64,000 bases of DNA from Solibacillus merdavium (GTDB lineage Bacteria > Bacillota > Bacilli > Bacillales_A > Planococcaceae), in contig NZ_JACSPW010000003.1 of assembly GCF_014836935.1 (NCBI RefSeq), positions 1-64,000 on the forward strand, written 5' to 3'. Made by a program: the position numbers and the translations under genes. Positions 50,380 through 60,088 of this stretch are shown in pieces. Under the pieces are notes generated by a model. That model was not told the DNA's origin and did not search any database. It saw only the letters and a program-made list of their open reading frames with translations. Positions within the stretch are counted from its first letter, which is position 1. Each line of letters starts with the position of its first letter.

Positions 50380-52059
50380 ATGTCAACAACAACGAAAATA
50401 CCGAAATCAGACATCGAAATAGCAAATGAGGCAACGATGAAGCCAATCGTTGAAATAGCTGAAAATGCAAAAATACCTTTAGATGCAGTGGAACAATATG
50501 GTCGCTTCAAAGCAAAAATTGATACGAGTAAAATTAGTGGTACAGCAAATGCAAAAGTGGTGCTTGTTACAGCGATTAGCCCTACACCAGCTGGAGAAGG
50601 AAAGTCTACAGTAACAGTAGGTTTAGCAGATGCCCTTCAACAATTGGATCAGCGTGTAATGGTTGCATTACGTGAACCGTCTTTAGGACCGGTAATGGGT
50701 GTTAAAGGTGGCGCAACAGGTGGAGGCTATGCACAAGTTTTACCGATGGAGCAAATTAACCTTCATTTTAATGGTGATTTCCACGCAATTACTACTGCAA
50801 ATAATGCGTTATCAGCATTAATTGATAATCATATCCACCAAGGTAATGAACTTCATATTGATCCTCGCCGGATTATTTGGAAGCGTGTTGTTGATTTGAA
50901 TGATCGTGCATTACGTCACGTTACAGTCGGATTAGGTGGACCATTACAAGGGGTACCTCGTGAAGATGGTTTTGATATTACGGTAGCATCGGAAATTATG
51001 GCGATTTTCTGTTTAGCAACTAGTATTCAGGATTTAAAGCAGCGCCTGGCACGTATCGTCATTGGTTATACATATGACCGTGAGCCTGTAACAGTAGGAG
51101 ATTTAAAAGTAGAAGGTGCTTTAACTTTAATTTTAAAGGAAGCATTGGACCCAAACTTAGTACAAACAATTGAAGGTACTCCAGCTTTAATACATGGCGG
51201 ACCGTTCGCAAATATTGCCCATGGGTGTAATTCAATTATTGCAACACAGACAGCCCGTAAACTTGCGGATATCGTCGTAACAGAAGCTGGTTTTGGATCA
51301 GATCTTGGTGCAGAAAAGTTTTTAAATATTAAAGCACGTGAAGCAGGCTTTGAACCGAGTGCTGTTGTAATTGTTGCGACAATTCGTGCCCTAAAAATGC
51401 ATGGTGGTGTAGCAAAAGCCAATTTAGTGGAAGAGAATGTATCAGCTTTACAGAATGGTATTGCAAATTTAGCGCAACATGTTTCGAATATACGTAATTT
51501 CGGTCTTGGGCCAGTCGTTGCGTTAAACCGATTTATTACGGATACGGAAAAAGAACTGCAAGCAGTATTACAATGGGCAGAAGCTAATGATGTTCGCATC
51601 GCTCGTACGAATGTGTGGGAAGAAGGCGGAAAAGGTGGAATTGAGCTTGCTCAACATGTGTTGGAAGTAATCGATCAGCCACACACTTACAAGCCTTTAT
51701 ATGAGCTTCAGGAAACGGTTGAGCAAAAATTAATTAAGATTGTACAGCAAGTATATGGCGGATTAGGAGTACAATTAACAGAAGTCGCAAAAAGACAATT
51801 GGCTGCTATTGAGAAAAACGGTTGGGATAACTTACCGATTTGTATGGCTAAAACACAATATTCATTATCTGATCAACCAGGCTTACTTGGTCGCCCGACT
51901 GATTTTGTTGTGACAATTCGTGAAATAATACCAAAACTTGGTGCAGGCTTCTTAGTTTGCCTAACTGGAGATATTATGACAATGCCGGGATTACCTAAAC
52001 AGCCAGCAGCATTAAATATGGATGTTGCGGAAGATGGCAGTGCTGTAGGTCTTTTCTAA
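50380..52059 (+). CDS. fhs: Formate-tetrahydrofolate ligase
   Basis: ATP-dependent formation of 10-formyl-THF from formate and THF, feeding one-carbon metabolism. The 559 aa match the family. The P-loop TPAGEGKST lies near 68-76, and family blocks such as [23 protein letters not shown] near 98 and the [14 protein letters not shown] region near 334 are present. The ATG at 50380 gives the usual N-terminus (SDIEIANEA); an in-frame ATG lies six codons earlier. Monocistronic, with a terminator after it. Confidence 0.96.
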   Translation: MSTTTKIPKSDIEIANEATMKPIVEIAENAKIPLDAVEQYGRFKAKIDTSKISGTANAKVVLVTAISPTPAGEGKSTVTVGLADALQQLDQRVMVALREPSLGPVMGVKGGATGGGYAQVLPMEQINLHFNGDFHAITTANNALSALIDNHIHQGNELHIDPRRIIWKRVVDLNDRALRHVTVGLGGPLQGVPREDGFDITVASEIMAIFCLATSIQDLKQRLARIVIGYTYDREPVTVGDLKVEGALTLILKEALDPNLVQTIEGTPALIHGGPFANIAHGCNSIIATQTARKLADIVVTEAGFGSDLGAEKFLNIKAREAGFEPSAVVIVATIRALKMHGGVAKANLVEENVSALQNGIANLAQHVSNIRNFGLGPVVALNRFITDTEKELQAVLQWAEANDVRIARTNVWEEGGKGGIELAQHVLEVIDQPHTYKPLYELQETVEQKLIKIVQQVYGGLGVQLTEVAKRQLAAIEKNGWDNLPICMAKTQYSLSDQPGLLGRPTDFVVTIREIIPKLGAGFLVCLTGDIMTMPGLPKQPAALNMDVAEDGSAVGLF

Positions 52060-52072
52060 TTAAAAAACCTAA

Positions 52073-52115
52073 AAAAGAAACGTATTCGTATATATTATGC
52101 GAATGCGTTTCTTTT
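52073..52115 (+). terminator. Terminator of fhs
   Basis: AAAAGAAACGTATTCG and CGAATGCGTTTCTTTT form a 16-bp imperfect stem with an 11-nt loop, followed by GTTTAG. Confidence 0.85.
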
Positions 52116-52152
52116 GTTTAGAAAATTATTATTAATCACTGGCTTTAGTCCT

Positions 52153-52305
52153 TTAAAACATAATTTGGAACAGGTTAGTCACAATCATAAAAGTTGCGCT
52201 TGCACCATAGGCTACTGACCCGATTAGTATTGGAGAAATGACGATTAGGCCTTTTCGTTGGTTTTCATTCATATTTGGTGTAACCGCTTGCATTATTCGT
52301 TGCAT
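52153..52305 (-). CDS. Hypothetical 50-aa membrane peptide
   Basis: A small protein with a polar N-terminus and one hydrophobic helix (about 22-48). The ATG at 52305 follows AAGGGGTG by about 9 bases; the longer frame upstream lacks a site. It stands alone between fhs and the HD-domain gene. I recognise no family. Confidence 0.5.
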   Translation of the reverse strand: MQRIMQAVTPNMNENQRKGLIVISPILIGSVAYGASATFMIVTNLFQIMF

Positions 52306-52542
52306 AAATAACACACCCCTTTTTTCTGTTTTGTGTTTCTGTAATGCTATTATATGTTTAATATTTGTATAATTCAATAGATATGTTCACATTTTTGACA
52401 AAAAGTTTCATTAAGTCCTATATTGAGAAAAGAGTTTTTAGGCGGAACTTATAGAATGGCATGCTAATAACTTATGTACGAATTGTGTTACATGTTAAAA
52501 TGAAAAGGTAAAAGAATCTAATTTGGAAATGGTGAATGATAT

Positions 52543-53175
52543 ATGAGAGAACAGTTACAGCAATGTGAAAAGCTTGTAAAAGGAATATATGAATCAATGG
52601 ATGCAAGTCATGATTTCCAGCATATTGAGCGTGTCTATAATAACGCATTGGCAATTTTAAAAACTGAACCTTCAGCAAATGAAAAAATAGTTTGCTTATC
52701 TGTACTGCTACATGATGTAAGTGATTCAAAATATACAACTGACAAGTCAAACGAAGAGCGGATTTTAAATGAACTGAAATTAACAGCAGAAGAAAGAAAG
52801 CATATTCAAACAGTTATTGCAGAAGTATCTTTTAATGGGGGCAATGAGTTACCGGCGACAACAATTGAATCGAAAATTGTACGGGATGCAGATCGCCTGG
52901 ATGCTATAGGTGCCGTAGGAATTGCACGTACTTTTGCATATGGTGGTGCAAAAGGGCGCAAGTTGTATGATGATTCAGAAGAAGTGCGTTTTCAAATGAC
53001 TGAAGACCAGTATCGTAGTCAATCAACGGCAAGTGTGACCCATTTTTATGAGAAACTATTATTATTAAAGGATTTAATGGTAACAGCAAAAGGGTGCGAA
53101 ATGGCTGAAGAGCGCCACAACTATATGGTACAATTTTTAGATCAGCTAAAAAAAGAAAGAGACGGGATTTTATGA
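52543..53175 (+). CDS. ypgQ: HD-domain phosphohydrolase (YpgQ-like)
   Basis: A 210-aa metal-dependent phosphohydrolase. The HD motifs are His23 in SHDFQHIERV, the His57-Asp58 pair in LLHDVSD, and the later Asp in RDADRLDAIGAVGIART near 118. B. subtilis YpgQ, next to ypgR, acts on nucleotides including dNTPs in published work. Here an ABC-F gene lies between the ypgQ-like and ypgR-like genes. The stop overlaps the ABC-F start by 4 bp (ATGA), so they are co-translated. Confidence 0.88.
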   Translation: MREQLQQCEKLVKGIYESMDASHDFQHIERVYNNALAILKTEPSANEKIVCLSVLLHDVSDSKYTTDKSNEERILNELKLTAEERKHIQTVIAEVSFNGGNELPATTIESKIVRDADRLDAIGAVGIARTFAYGGAKGRKLYDDSEEVRFQMTEDQYRSQSTASVTHFYEKLLLLKDLMVTAKGCEMAEERHNYMVQFLDQLKKERDGIL

Positions 53176-55058
53176 GTCATTTAATCGTATCAAATTTAAC
53201 TAAAACAGTAGGCGATAAAACGCTATTTCAAAATATTGAATTCACAATATATGAAGGGGAACGTGCAGGCTTAATTGGCATTAATGGAACAGGAAAGTCT
53301 ACATTATTATCCATTCTGGCTAAAAAGCAGGATGCGGATACAGTGGACTTTGACCATCCGAATAAATACCGCATAGCCTATTTGGAGCAAGATCCCCAGT
53401 TTTCAACTGATATAACAGTATTGCAGGCGGTATTTGATGGAGATTCTCCAATTTTACAATTAAACCGTGCGTATGAAGAAGCTGTTGCGGCATTATCACA
53501 AAATCCGCAATCAGAAAAATTGCAAAACGAGCTATTCCGTCTTCAGCTACAAATGGATACTGATAATGCATGGGACGTAAATGCATTGGCAAAACAAGCG
53601 TTAACAAAGCTTGGTATTGATATGTTTGATAAAAATGTAACGGAGCTTTCTGGTGGTCAGCAAAAGCGTGTTGCATTGGCGAAAGTATTAATTGAGCCAG
53701 CAGACCTTTATCTATTGGATGAGCCAACAAACCATCTGGATGTGGCATCTACAGAATGGCTGCAGGAGATGGTGTCACGGTTAAAAGGGGCTGTTATATT
53801 CATTACCCATGATCGTTATTTCCTCGATGAAACGGCTACCCATATATACGAGCTGGCAGATAAAACATTATATCGCCATACTGGTTCATATGGAGATTTC
53901 CTTGAAGCGCGGGCAATTCGTGAAGAGATGAACGCGGCATCACAGGCAAAAATGAGAAATCGATATCGTGCCGAACTAAAATGGATTCGACGTGGCGCAA
54001 AAGCACGTACGACAAAACAGAAAGCTCGTATTCAGCGTTTTGAAACGTTGGACGATTCGATTGACCGTTCAAATGACCAAACTGACTTAGAGTTAGGACT
54101 AGCAACAACGCGTTTAGGAAAAAAAGTGCTGGAATCTGACGGCATTTCCAAAGCATACGGAGATCGCACTATTATTAAGGACTTCCAATTCCTATTGCAG
54201 TCAGGAGATAGAATAGGGATAATCGGAGCAAATGGCTACGGTAAATCTACACTATTAAATATGCTTGCAGGCGAAATTGAGCCTGATGCAGGAGAAGTAA
54301 TTGTCGGCTCCACAGTGAAGCTTCTTCACTTTAAGCAAACATTGCCGCCGATGAATGAAAATGCGCGAATGATTGATTATATTCGTGAAGCTTCCAATGA
54401 CATTACGGATTCTGAAGGTGTACGATATTCTGCTTCCCAAATGCTGGAGCGCTTCCTATTTCCGCTTAATTCCCACGGGACACCGATAAGCAAATTATCG
54501 GGTGGGGAGCGAAAACGCCTGCATTTATTGCGCCTATTGATGGAGCAGCCGAATGTATTGCTATTGGATGAACCAACAAATGATTTAGATATCGAAACAT
54601 TGGGCGTGCTGGAAGACTTTATCGAAAATTTCCCGGGTGTCGTCATTACAATTAGTCACGACCGATTCTTTTTAGACCGTATTGCCAAAAAACTTTGGAT
54701 TTTAGATGGCAAGGGCGGTGTATCAGAAAGTCTGGATGTGTATACTGATTACTTAGCGAAACGAGAATCGGAGCTCCAGCAGGAAGCAAAGGAATTAAAG
54801 CAGGAAAAGCCAAAAGTAGAAAAGCAAAAAAATGAAAAGAAAAAGTTGTCATTTAAAGAACAAAAAGAGTGGGAAACTATAACAGAATCCATCGCAAAAA
54901 TGGAAGAAAAGATAATGCTTTTAGAAGAAGAGATTTCGACGGCGGGTTCTGATTTTACAATACTTCAGAAATTGACAGCAGATTTGGAACAAAATAATTT
55001 AGAGTACGAACAGTTGATTGAGCGTTGGAGCTATTTAGACGAAATAGTAAATGGATAG
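53172..55058 (+). CDS. ABC-F family ATPase (Uup/YfmR-like)
   Basis: A 628-aa soluble protein with two ABC domains and no membrane part. Walker A motifs are GINGTGKST (about 36-44) and GANGYGKST (near 351-359); signatures LSGGQQKR near 158 and LSGGERKR near 440 are both present, with an inter-domain linker rich in Arg/Lys (about 240-310). A C-terminal coiled coil (about 545-628) marks the Uup/YfmR type, which acts at the ribosome E site and helps resolve stalled translation. Length agrees with B. subtilis YfmR. It overlaps the HD gene by 4 bp and is followed closely by the ypgR-like gene. Confidence 0.92.
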   Translation: MSHLIVSNLTKTVGDKTLFQNIEFTIYEGERAGLIGINGTGKSTLLSILAKKQDADTVDFDHPNKYRIAYLEQDPQFSTDITVLQAVFDGDSPILQLNRAYEEAVAALSQNPQSEKLQNELFRLQLQMDTDNAWDVNALAKQALTKLGIDMFDKNVTELSGGQQKRVALAKVLIEPADLYLLDEPTNHLDVASTEWLQEMVSRLKGAVIFITHDRYFLDETATHIYELADKTLYRHTGSYGDFLEARAIREEMNAASQAKMRNRYRAELKWIRRGAKARTTKQKARIQRFETLDDSIDRSNDQTDLELGLATTRLGKKVLESDGISKAYGDRTIIKDFQFLLQSGDRIGIIGANGYGKSTLLNMLAGEIEPDAGEVIVGSTVKLLHFKQTLPPMNENARMIDYIREASNDITDSEGVRYSASQMLERFLFPLNSHGTPISKLSGGERKRLHLLRLLMEQPNVLLLDEPTNDLDIETLGVLEDFIENFPGVVITISHDRFFLDRIAKKLWILDGKGGVSESLDVYTDYLAKRESELQQEAKELKQEKPKVEKQKNEKKKLSFKEQKEWETITESIAKMEEKIMLLEEEISTAGSDFTILQKLTADLEQNNLEYEQLIERWSYLDEIVNG

Positions 55059-55068
55059 GAGCATAAAA

Positions 55069-56187
55069 ATGAAAATTTTATCAATTGAACCGACACCAAG
55101 CCCAAATTCAATGAAAGTAATAATTGATCAGGATCTGCCATTTGGCAAAAGCTTTAATTACACGAAAGATAATATTGTGGAAGCTTCACCTGAGTTACAG
55201 AGCATTTTTGCCGTGGAAGGCGTAAAAGGTATCTATCATGTATCGAACTTTTTGGCGATTGAACGCAATGCCAAATATGCATGGGAAAATATTTTAGCCG
55301 ATATTCGCCGTGCTATTGGTGGAGAGGCAACTGAAAGCACAGAGTTTGAGCTCAATGAGCATTATGGTGAAGTAAATGTCCATGTACAAATGTATAAAGC
55401 GATTCCGCTGCAAATTAAAGCATTTGACGGCGAAGGTGAAGTACGAATTAGTGCAGGAGACCGTTTTACAACAGCATTTAAACGTCTTCAGTTTAGCGTA
55501 GCAGATGAAAACTATATTTTCGAACGTAAATGGGTGGACTTTGGTGTTCGATACGGAGATAAGGAACAAGTGGCACAGGAAGTGTTAAAAGAAGTAGATG
55601 CACTTTATCCGCAAGATCGTGTTGAAACAATTGTCCATTCAGCCAATGAACAAGTGGTAACAGCCGCACAAGAGAGAAAAGAAGTGACTTTAGAACAATA
55701 TGAGCAAGTGGAAGATTGGCAGCAACGCTTCCAACTACTTGATCAACTACCAGATCCGGAAGTGAAGGATATTCCGTTATTGGAAAAAGCACTAGAAGAT
55801 GAACAGATGTCTGTTCGCCGACTTGCGACAGTTTATTTAGGGATGATTGAAGATGCAGCGGTAGTACCTGCTTTAACGAAGGCTTTAAATGATAAAAGTG
55901 CAGCTGTTCGCCGTACAGCAGGTGACTGTATGAGTGATTTAGGATTACCTGAATTTGAACAGGCGATGATTGCAGCACTCGGCGATAAAAATAAACTAGT
56001 ACGCTGGCGAGCAGCCATGTATTTGTATGAGGCCGGCACAGAGCAGGCGATTGACGCATTAAAAATAGCAAGTGAGGATAAAGAATTTGAAGTGAAGCTA
56101 CAGGCGAAAATGGCTTTAGCCCGTATTGAAGGCGGGGAAGAGGCAAAAGGATCTGTATGGAAGCAAATGACAGAGAGTCGTAAGTGA
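55069..56187 (+). CDS. ypgR: CvfC/YpgR-like protein (Nfu-N plus HEAT repeats)
   Basis: A 372-aa protein with an N-terminal Nfu/NifU-N-like domain (SIEPTPSPNSMKV at 4-16, to about 90), a middle region, and C-terminal HEAT-like repeats (about 225-365; MSVRRLATVYLG, AAVRRTAGDCMSD, LVRWRAAMYLYE). This architecture is that of conserved virulence factor C of Staphylococcus and YpgR of Bacillus. The role is not settled; the first domain suggests a link to Fe-S assembly. ATG at 55069 after a TAGGAG site that overlaps the end of the ABC-F gene. Confidence 0.88.
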   Translation: MKILSIEPTPSPNSMKVIIDQDLPFGKSFNYTKDNIVEASPELQSIFAVEGVKGIYHVSNFLAIERNAKYAWENILADIRRAIGGEATESTEFELNEHYGEVNVHVQMYKAIPLQIKAFDGEGEVRISAGDRFTTAFKRLQFSVADENYIFERKWVDFGVRYGDKEQVAQEVLKEVDALYPQDRVETIVHSANEQVVTAAQERKEVTLEQYEQVEDWQQRFQLLDQLPDPEVKDIPLLEKALEDEQMSVRRLATVYLGMIEDAAVVPALTKALNDKSAAVRRTAGDCMSDLGLPEFEQAMIAALGDKNKLVRWRAAMYLYEAGTEQAIDALKIASEDKEFEVKLQAKMALARIEGGEEAKGSVWKQMTESRK

Positions 56188-56221
56188 AATGTTAGTGGGA
56201 AAGGTTTGAAAGAAGCCGATG

Positions 56222-56248
56222 AGCGTCGCAATTTTGCGGCGCTTTTTT
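56222..56248 (+). terminator. Terminator of the ypgQ-ABC-F-ypgR unit
   Basis: AGCGTCGCA and TGCGGCGCT form a 9-bp stem (one wobble) with a 4-nt loop, followed by TTTTTACG. Confidence 0.85.
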
Positions 56249-56391
56249 ACGTTTTAACCATTGTTAATACAAATAGGATTTTAGTCAGTATTATTTAATT
56301 TGTTCCAATGTTTTTTTATAGATTAAATGGAAATTTTTTATAAATTAGTATATATTTAATATTATAAAAATTGAAAGGTGATTCAAGCAAT

Positions 56392-57588
56392 ATGGAGTTA
56401 TTATTGGAAAATTCGAGCGGTTTGGAGAATGAGCGAAAGGAAGCATTACTAAAATTATTGTATTCCACTTACTTTGAAGATCGTATTTTTTTAAAAAGCA
56501 GTGATTTTTATTTATATTTCCATGACTTATGGTCGCTTTTCGAAACAGGGCAAAAATATGAGCTAAATATCGTTGAAGATAACGTGAGGTTAAAGGATTG
56601 GCGAATTTTTATCCTGGAGTTTTTTGCTTCTAGAAATTTGGAAAAAATGCAATTTGAATATTTAACCAACTCTTCAGTCAAGAAGTTTCTCATATCTCTC
56701 TATATAATAAAAAAAATTGAAAAAAACTATATTACAGCCCTTGGTAAAACGCTGAAGCTAGAAACTATAAAAAAAGAATACTCATCGGACATCGATCTTG
56801 CTATAACTGGGGAACTATTATTACAGCAGGAAATACTGTTAAAAGTTCAAAGCAACTGGTATGTAAATTTATATAAGTTTAATACAGTATATGATCAAAT
56901 CATTGAAGAAATATTAGAAGAAACCCATGCGGTAGAGCAATTATTTGGTGAAAAAGTTTGGGATATTATTAGTAATGAGAATTTAAAAAAAATGATGGAT
57001 TTCCTGGAATCGAAACATTTTTCAGAAGTGTTATTCTGGAAATCGAAATTTCAGTCAGAGCAATTTCTGAAGATTGGTCTGGATTCTAAAAGTACATATG
57101 TGTTTTGCGTTCAAAAAGATATTTCAATGAGAAAAAGTATAAACTTACAAACAGCACTGGCATTGGCAGTAGCTGAATTCTCGCAAAAAAATGAACATAA
57201 TTTTGTTTATGTGCCTTTTGCACAAAGCATCGACCAAGAAATGATTGCACTTAACGGAAAGATAGATTTTAATGATTATGTTGGATTTAATAATACTTAT
57301 GATAATAAACTGCAACCAGTTGATTTTAAAAGTGTAATTAATTATGCCTTTACGTTGCTGAAACTTGGACTATCACATAGCAGTGGTGGAAAAGTTTATT
57401 TGTTATGCAATGAACTATTGTTTGAAAATTTCCCGCAGGAAGAAGAATGGAAGGAAGCTGTTACACAGTATAAACAATTGAAAATGATTGAAATTGTCGT
57501 TATTTTTATCGGCGATAAATCGAAGCTTCAGGATATTTGGTTTGCAGATAAAATATTGGTTCCAAAACAATTGGCTCAATTCAGATAA
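56392..57588 (+). CDS. Uncharacterised protein with a degenerate VWA-like domain
   Basis: A 398-aa cytoplasmic protein. The first 230 residues are helical and match nothing I know. Residues about 240-398 look like a von Willebrand A domain: a strand STYVFCVQKDISM, a helix NLQTALALAVAEFSQ and a strand NFVYVPFA, in the same order as in ViaA-type proteins. The metal site is broken: D-x-S-x-S is replaced by KDISMRK. The ATG at 56392 is the probable start, although the ribosome site (AAAGGTGAT) is 9-13 bases away. It stands alone; a MoxR-type ATPase partner is absent. Confidence 0.65.
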   Translation: MELLLENSSGLENERKEALLKLLYSTYFEDRIFLKSSDFYLYFHDLWSLFETGQKYELNIVEDNVRLKDWRIFILEFFASRNLEKMQFEYLTNSSVKKFLISLYIIKKIEKNYITALGKTLKLETIKKEYSSDIDLAITGELLLQQEILLKVQSNWYVNLYKFNTVYDQIIEEILEETHAVEQLFGEKVWDIISNENLKKMMDFLESKHFSEVLFWKSKFQSEQFLKIGLDSKSTYVFCVQKDISMRKSINLQTALALAVAEFSQKNEHNFVYVPFAQSIDQEMIALNGKIDFNDYVGFNNTYDNKLQPVDFKSVINYAFTLLKLGLSHSSGGKVYLLCNELLFENFPQEEEWKEAVTQYKQLKMIEIVVIFIGDKSKLQDIWFADKILVPKQLAQFR

Positions 57589-57589
57589 C

Positions 57590-57643
57590 AAAAAACTCTA
57601 ATTAGTATGAGTGATGCTTCACCTTACTAGTTAGAGTTTTATT
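57590..57643 (+). terminator. Terminator of the VWA-like gene
   Basis: AAAACTCTAA and TTAGAGTTTT close a longer imperfect stem, followed by ATTTTTG. It starts right after the stop codon. Confidence 0.75.
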
Positions 57644-57694
57644 TTTGTTAAGGAAATTATAGATTTTGGCATTATGGATAACTTTGAAATAAAA

Positions 57695-57890
57695 TGTTGT
57701 CCACGGCTAGGCTAAAGTGCCACCTCCTCGCACCATTAGGTCGCTCCGTGCAAAAATGGTGGCGCTTTTACTTTTGCGTCGGGCCCTCCAACGTCTTGAG
57801 GCTCACACGATGTGAGTCATTGTGGGCATGCCATAAGGTTGTTGCGTTTTGCCCACTCGAAGTTGAACGGGCTCTTTAGCGCTTTTGTTC
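57695..57890. other. GC-rich structured intergenic element
   Basis: About 195 bp whose GC content is clearly above its surroundings. It holds three successive stem-loops: AAAGTGCCACC with GGTGGCGCTTT (57714-57768), CTCACA with TGTGAG (57802-57816), and GTGGGC with GCCCAC (57822-57856). An open frame crosses it but has no ribosome site and unusual Cys/Trp-rich content, so it is unlikely to be coding. It may be a mobile non-coding repeat or a structured RNA. No second copy is in the window. Confidence 0.5.
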
Positions 57891-58781
57891 TTAGGAACTA
57901 TTTGACTTCACAGTTTCGGCATGTTGCGGGGGATAAAGAACGGTATAAAAAATACTGCCGAAAATAAGTATAATACCGGCTACTTGCAAGAAGCTGGGTC
58001 GGAATGACAGGAAGATGGCATCGAGTAAAATAGCTACGACAGGATCTACAAAAACAAGTACAGATACAATAACTGTCGGTAAATCTCGTATACTGTCAAA
58101 AAACAAGTAGTAGACAAATCCAGTATGAATAAATCCTGTTCCGAGTATATATAGCCAGTTCGTATTCGTTAAATTATTAAATGCAGTAAAATCACTTAAT
58201 GGAAACAGTATGACGATCCCTACAATGGTTTGGATGAAAGTTAACGCATAGGACGACATGCCCTGAATCGTTTTACTCGTAAACATTGTTAATGCATAGC
58301 ATATCGCTGATAGCAATGCCCATACAAAACCGGAATTCATAAATTGTGCAATACTTGTAAAACTATCGATGCCAACTATAAGGATGCTTCCAAAAAAACA
58401 GATGACTGTCGCACAAATTGAACGTATTCCCATTTTCTCCGCCAAAAAGACAGAACCTAACATCAATACAAATATAGGTGCTAGATTATAGATGGAAATC
58501 GCAATCGATATAGACATTACTTCAAATGCCTTAAATAAAAACACCCAGTTCAGGACGATAAATATACCGCATAATAAAGTCTTTAATACTTCTTTTCTTT
58601 CCCAAACTTCTGTTTTATGTCCACCAGTTATTAGCCAGAGCGCTCCTAAAAAGATAGTTGCGCAAATGCAGCGGATAAACACGAGTTCCACAGCAGGTAA
58701 GCCTGTCTGAGTAGTAAAAAAACCAATGGAACCGAAAATAGCCATAGAAATAGTGAGCTTAATCATTGAGCCGACATTCAT
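57891..58781 (-). CDS. EamA/DMT family exporter 2
   Basis: A 296-aa membrane protein with ten predicted helices in two EamA repeats. Motif-like segments are LPAVELVFIRCICATIFLGALW near 28 and VIVSVLVFVDPVVAILLDAIFL near 235. It differs clearly from the EamA protein at 46454. ATG at 58781 with GTAGG upstream. It is downstream of, and in the same direction as, proBA (30 bp after proA), so it may be read from the same proline T-box transcript. An export role for proline or a related metabolite would be consistent, but is inference. Confidence 0.88.
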   Translation of the reverse strand: MNVGSMIKLTISMAIFGSIGFFTTQTGLPAVELVFIRCICATIFLGALWLITGGHKTEVWERKEVLKTLLCGIFIVLNWVFLFKAFEVMSISIAISIYNLAPIFVLMLGSVFLAEKMGIRSICATVICFFGSILIVGIDSFTSIAQFMNSGFVWALLSAICYALTMFTSKTIQGMSSYALTFIQTIVGIVILFPLSDFTAFNNLTNTNWLYILGTGFIHTGFVYYLFFDSIRDLPTVIVSVLVFVDPVVAILLDAIFLSFRPSFLQVAGIILIFGSIFYTVLYPPQHAETVKSNSS

Positions 58782-58810
58782 AGTGGGAACCTACTTTCTG
58801 TAAACAGCAA

Positions 58811-60076
58811 TTATTGTCGAATTTGACCGTTACCATGAATGAAATATTTGGTAGAAGTTAATGCAGGTAATCCCATAGGTCCACGAGCATGCAATTTTTG
58901 TGTTGAAATGCCGATTTCAGCACCATATCCAAATTCAAAGCCGTCTGTAAAGCGGGTGGAAGCATTATGATAAACGGCAGCGGCATCAACAGAATTTAAA
59001 AATACATTTGCATTTTGTACATTATCTGTAATAATTGCCTCAGAATGATTTGTTCCGTAATGATTAATATGATGGACGGCCTCGAAAACATCTTCCACGA
59101 CTTTTATACTTAATGTTAGATCAAGAAACTCCTCAGCATAGTGCTCGTCCTCAGCAGGAATTGCGTCACTTAATAATTCACACACATGCTCGTCGCCATA
59201 AATTTTAATTCCGAGCTCATGATGCAGGAAATGTAAAAAATCTTTCCCATGAATATTGAAAAAATCCTTATGAATAAGCAGACTTTCCGCGGTATTGCAT
59301 ACAGAAAGGCGCTGTGTTTTTGCATTTTTCACTATTGATTTGGCCATCTCAACATTAGCTGAAATATCCAAATAAATATGGCAGTTGCCGGCCCCTGTTT
59401 CTAAAACTGGGACTGTTGATTCGCGAACTACTAAATCAATCAATTTTTTACCGCCTCGTGGAATGAGAACATCTAAATATTCGTTTAATGTAAATAGTGC
59501 TTTTGCAGTTTCGCGGCTCGTATCTTCAATGAGCAATACAGCATCGGTAGGGTAGTTCACTGCTTCTAAAGCGCGGTGAATAGATGCAACTAGGGCCATG
59601 TTGGAATATTTCGCTGAAGAGCTTCCACGTAATAGAACCGAATTGCCTGTTTTTAATGAAAGTGTAGCAGCATCGACTGTTACATTCGGTCTTGCTTCAT
59701 ATATCATGCCGATAACACCTATTGGTACACGTTTTTTTATAATGTGAAGACCATTTTCTTTCGTAATTTCCTCAAGGATTTCACCGACTGGATCTTTCAG
59801 TTGAATAAGCTGGATGATGGCATCGCTCATCGCTTTGATACGCGTTTCATTTAATAGAATACGATCAAGTGTGGCATCGTCTAATCCATTTTCTTTTCCG
59901 GAAATTATATCTTTACTATTTTCAGATAGGATTATGTCCATGTCAGTCAAGAGCTGATGCGCAATACTTTCCAAAGCTTTGTTTTTTTCGGATGTATCTT
60001 TTACATTTGTTTCGTAGCTTGCCTTTTTAGCGCGCTTTCCTTTTTCAATAACTTCATTTGCCATTACTTTTGTCAT
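58811..60076 (-). CDS. proA: Glutamate-5-semialdehyde dehydrogenase
   Basis: Second step of proline synthesis: NADPH reduction of glutamyl-5-phosphate to the semialdehyde. The 421 aa are usual. The catalytic Cys lies in [10 protein letters not shown] near 257, and the cofactor-binding [23 protein letters not shown] stretch near 130 is present. ATG at 60076 with AAGGAGGT 6 bases upstream. It follows proB by 12 bp in one operon controlled by a proline T-box. Confidence 0.96.
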   Translation of the reverse strand: MTKVMANEVIEKGKRAKKASYETNVKDTSEKNKALESIAHQLLTDMDIILSENSKDIISGKENGLDDATLDRILLNETRIKAMSDAIIQLIQLKDPVGEILEEITKENGLHIIKKRVPIGVIGMIYEARPNVTVDAATLSLKTGNSVLLRGSSSAKYSNMALVASIHRALEAVNYPTDAVLLIEDTSRETAKALFTLNEYLDVLIPRGGKKLIDLVVRESTVPVLETGAGNCHIYLDISANVEMAKSIVKNAKTQRLSVCNTAESLLIHKDFFNIHGKDFLHFLHHELGIKIYGDEHVCELLSDAIPAEDEHYAEEFLDLTLSIKVVEDVFEAVHHINHYGTNHSEAIITDNVQNANVFLNSVDAAAVYHNASTRFTDGFEFGYGAEIGISTQKLHARGPMGLPALTSTKYFIHGNGQIRQ

Positions 60077-60088
60077 AATCCTACCTCC

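Noticed and set aside
55493-56146. 217-codon minus-strand open frame opposite the ypgR-like gene
   Set aside because: It is a shadow of the HEAT-repeat coding region; its Leu/His-rich composition mirrors the plus-strand codons.
57694-57879. Open frame of 61 codons in the GC-rich element
   Set aside because: No ribosome site, and the Cys/Trp-rich content follows from the GC-rich hairpins rather than from coding constraint.
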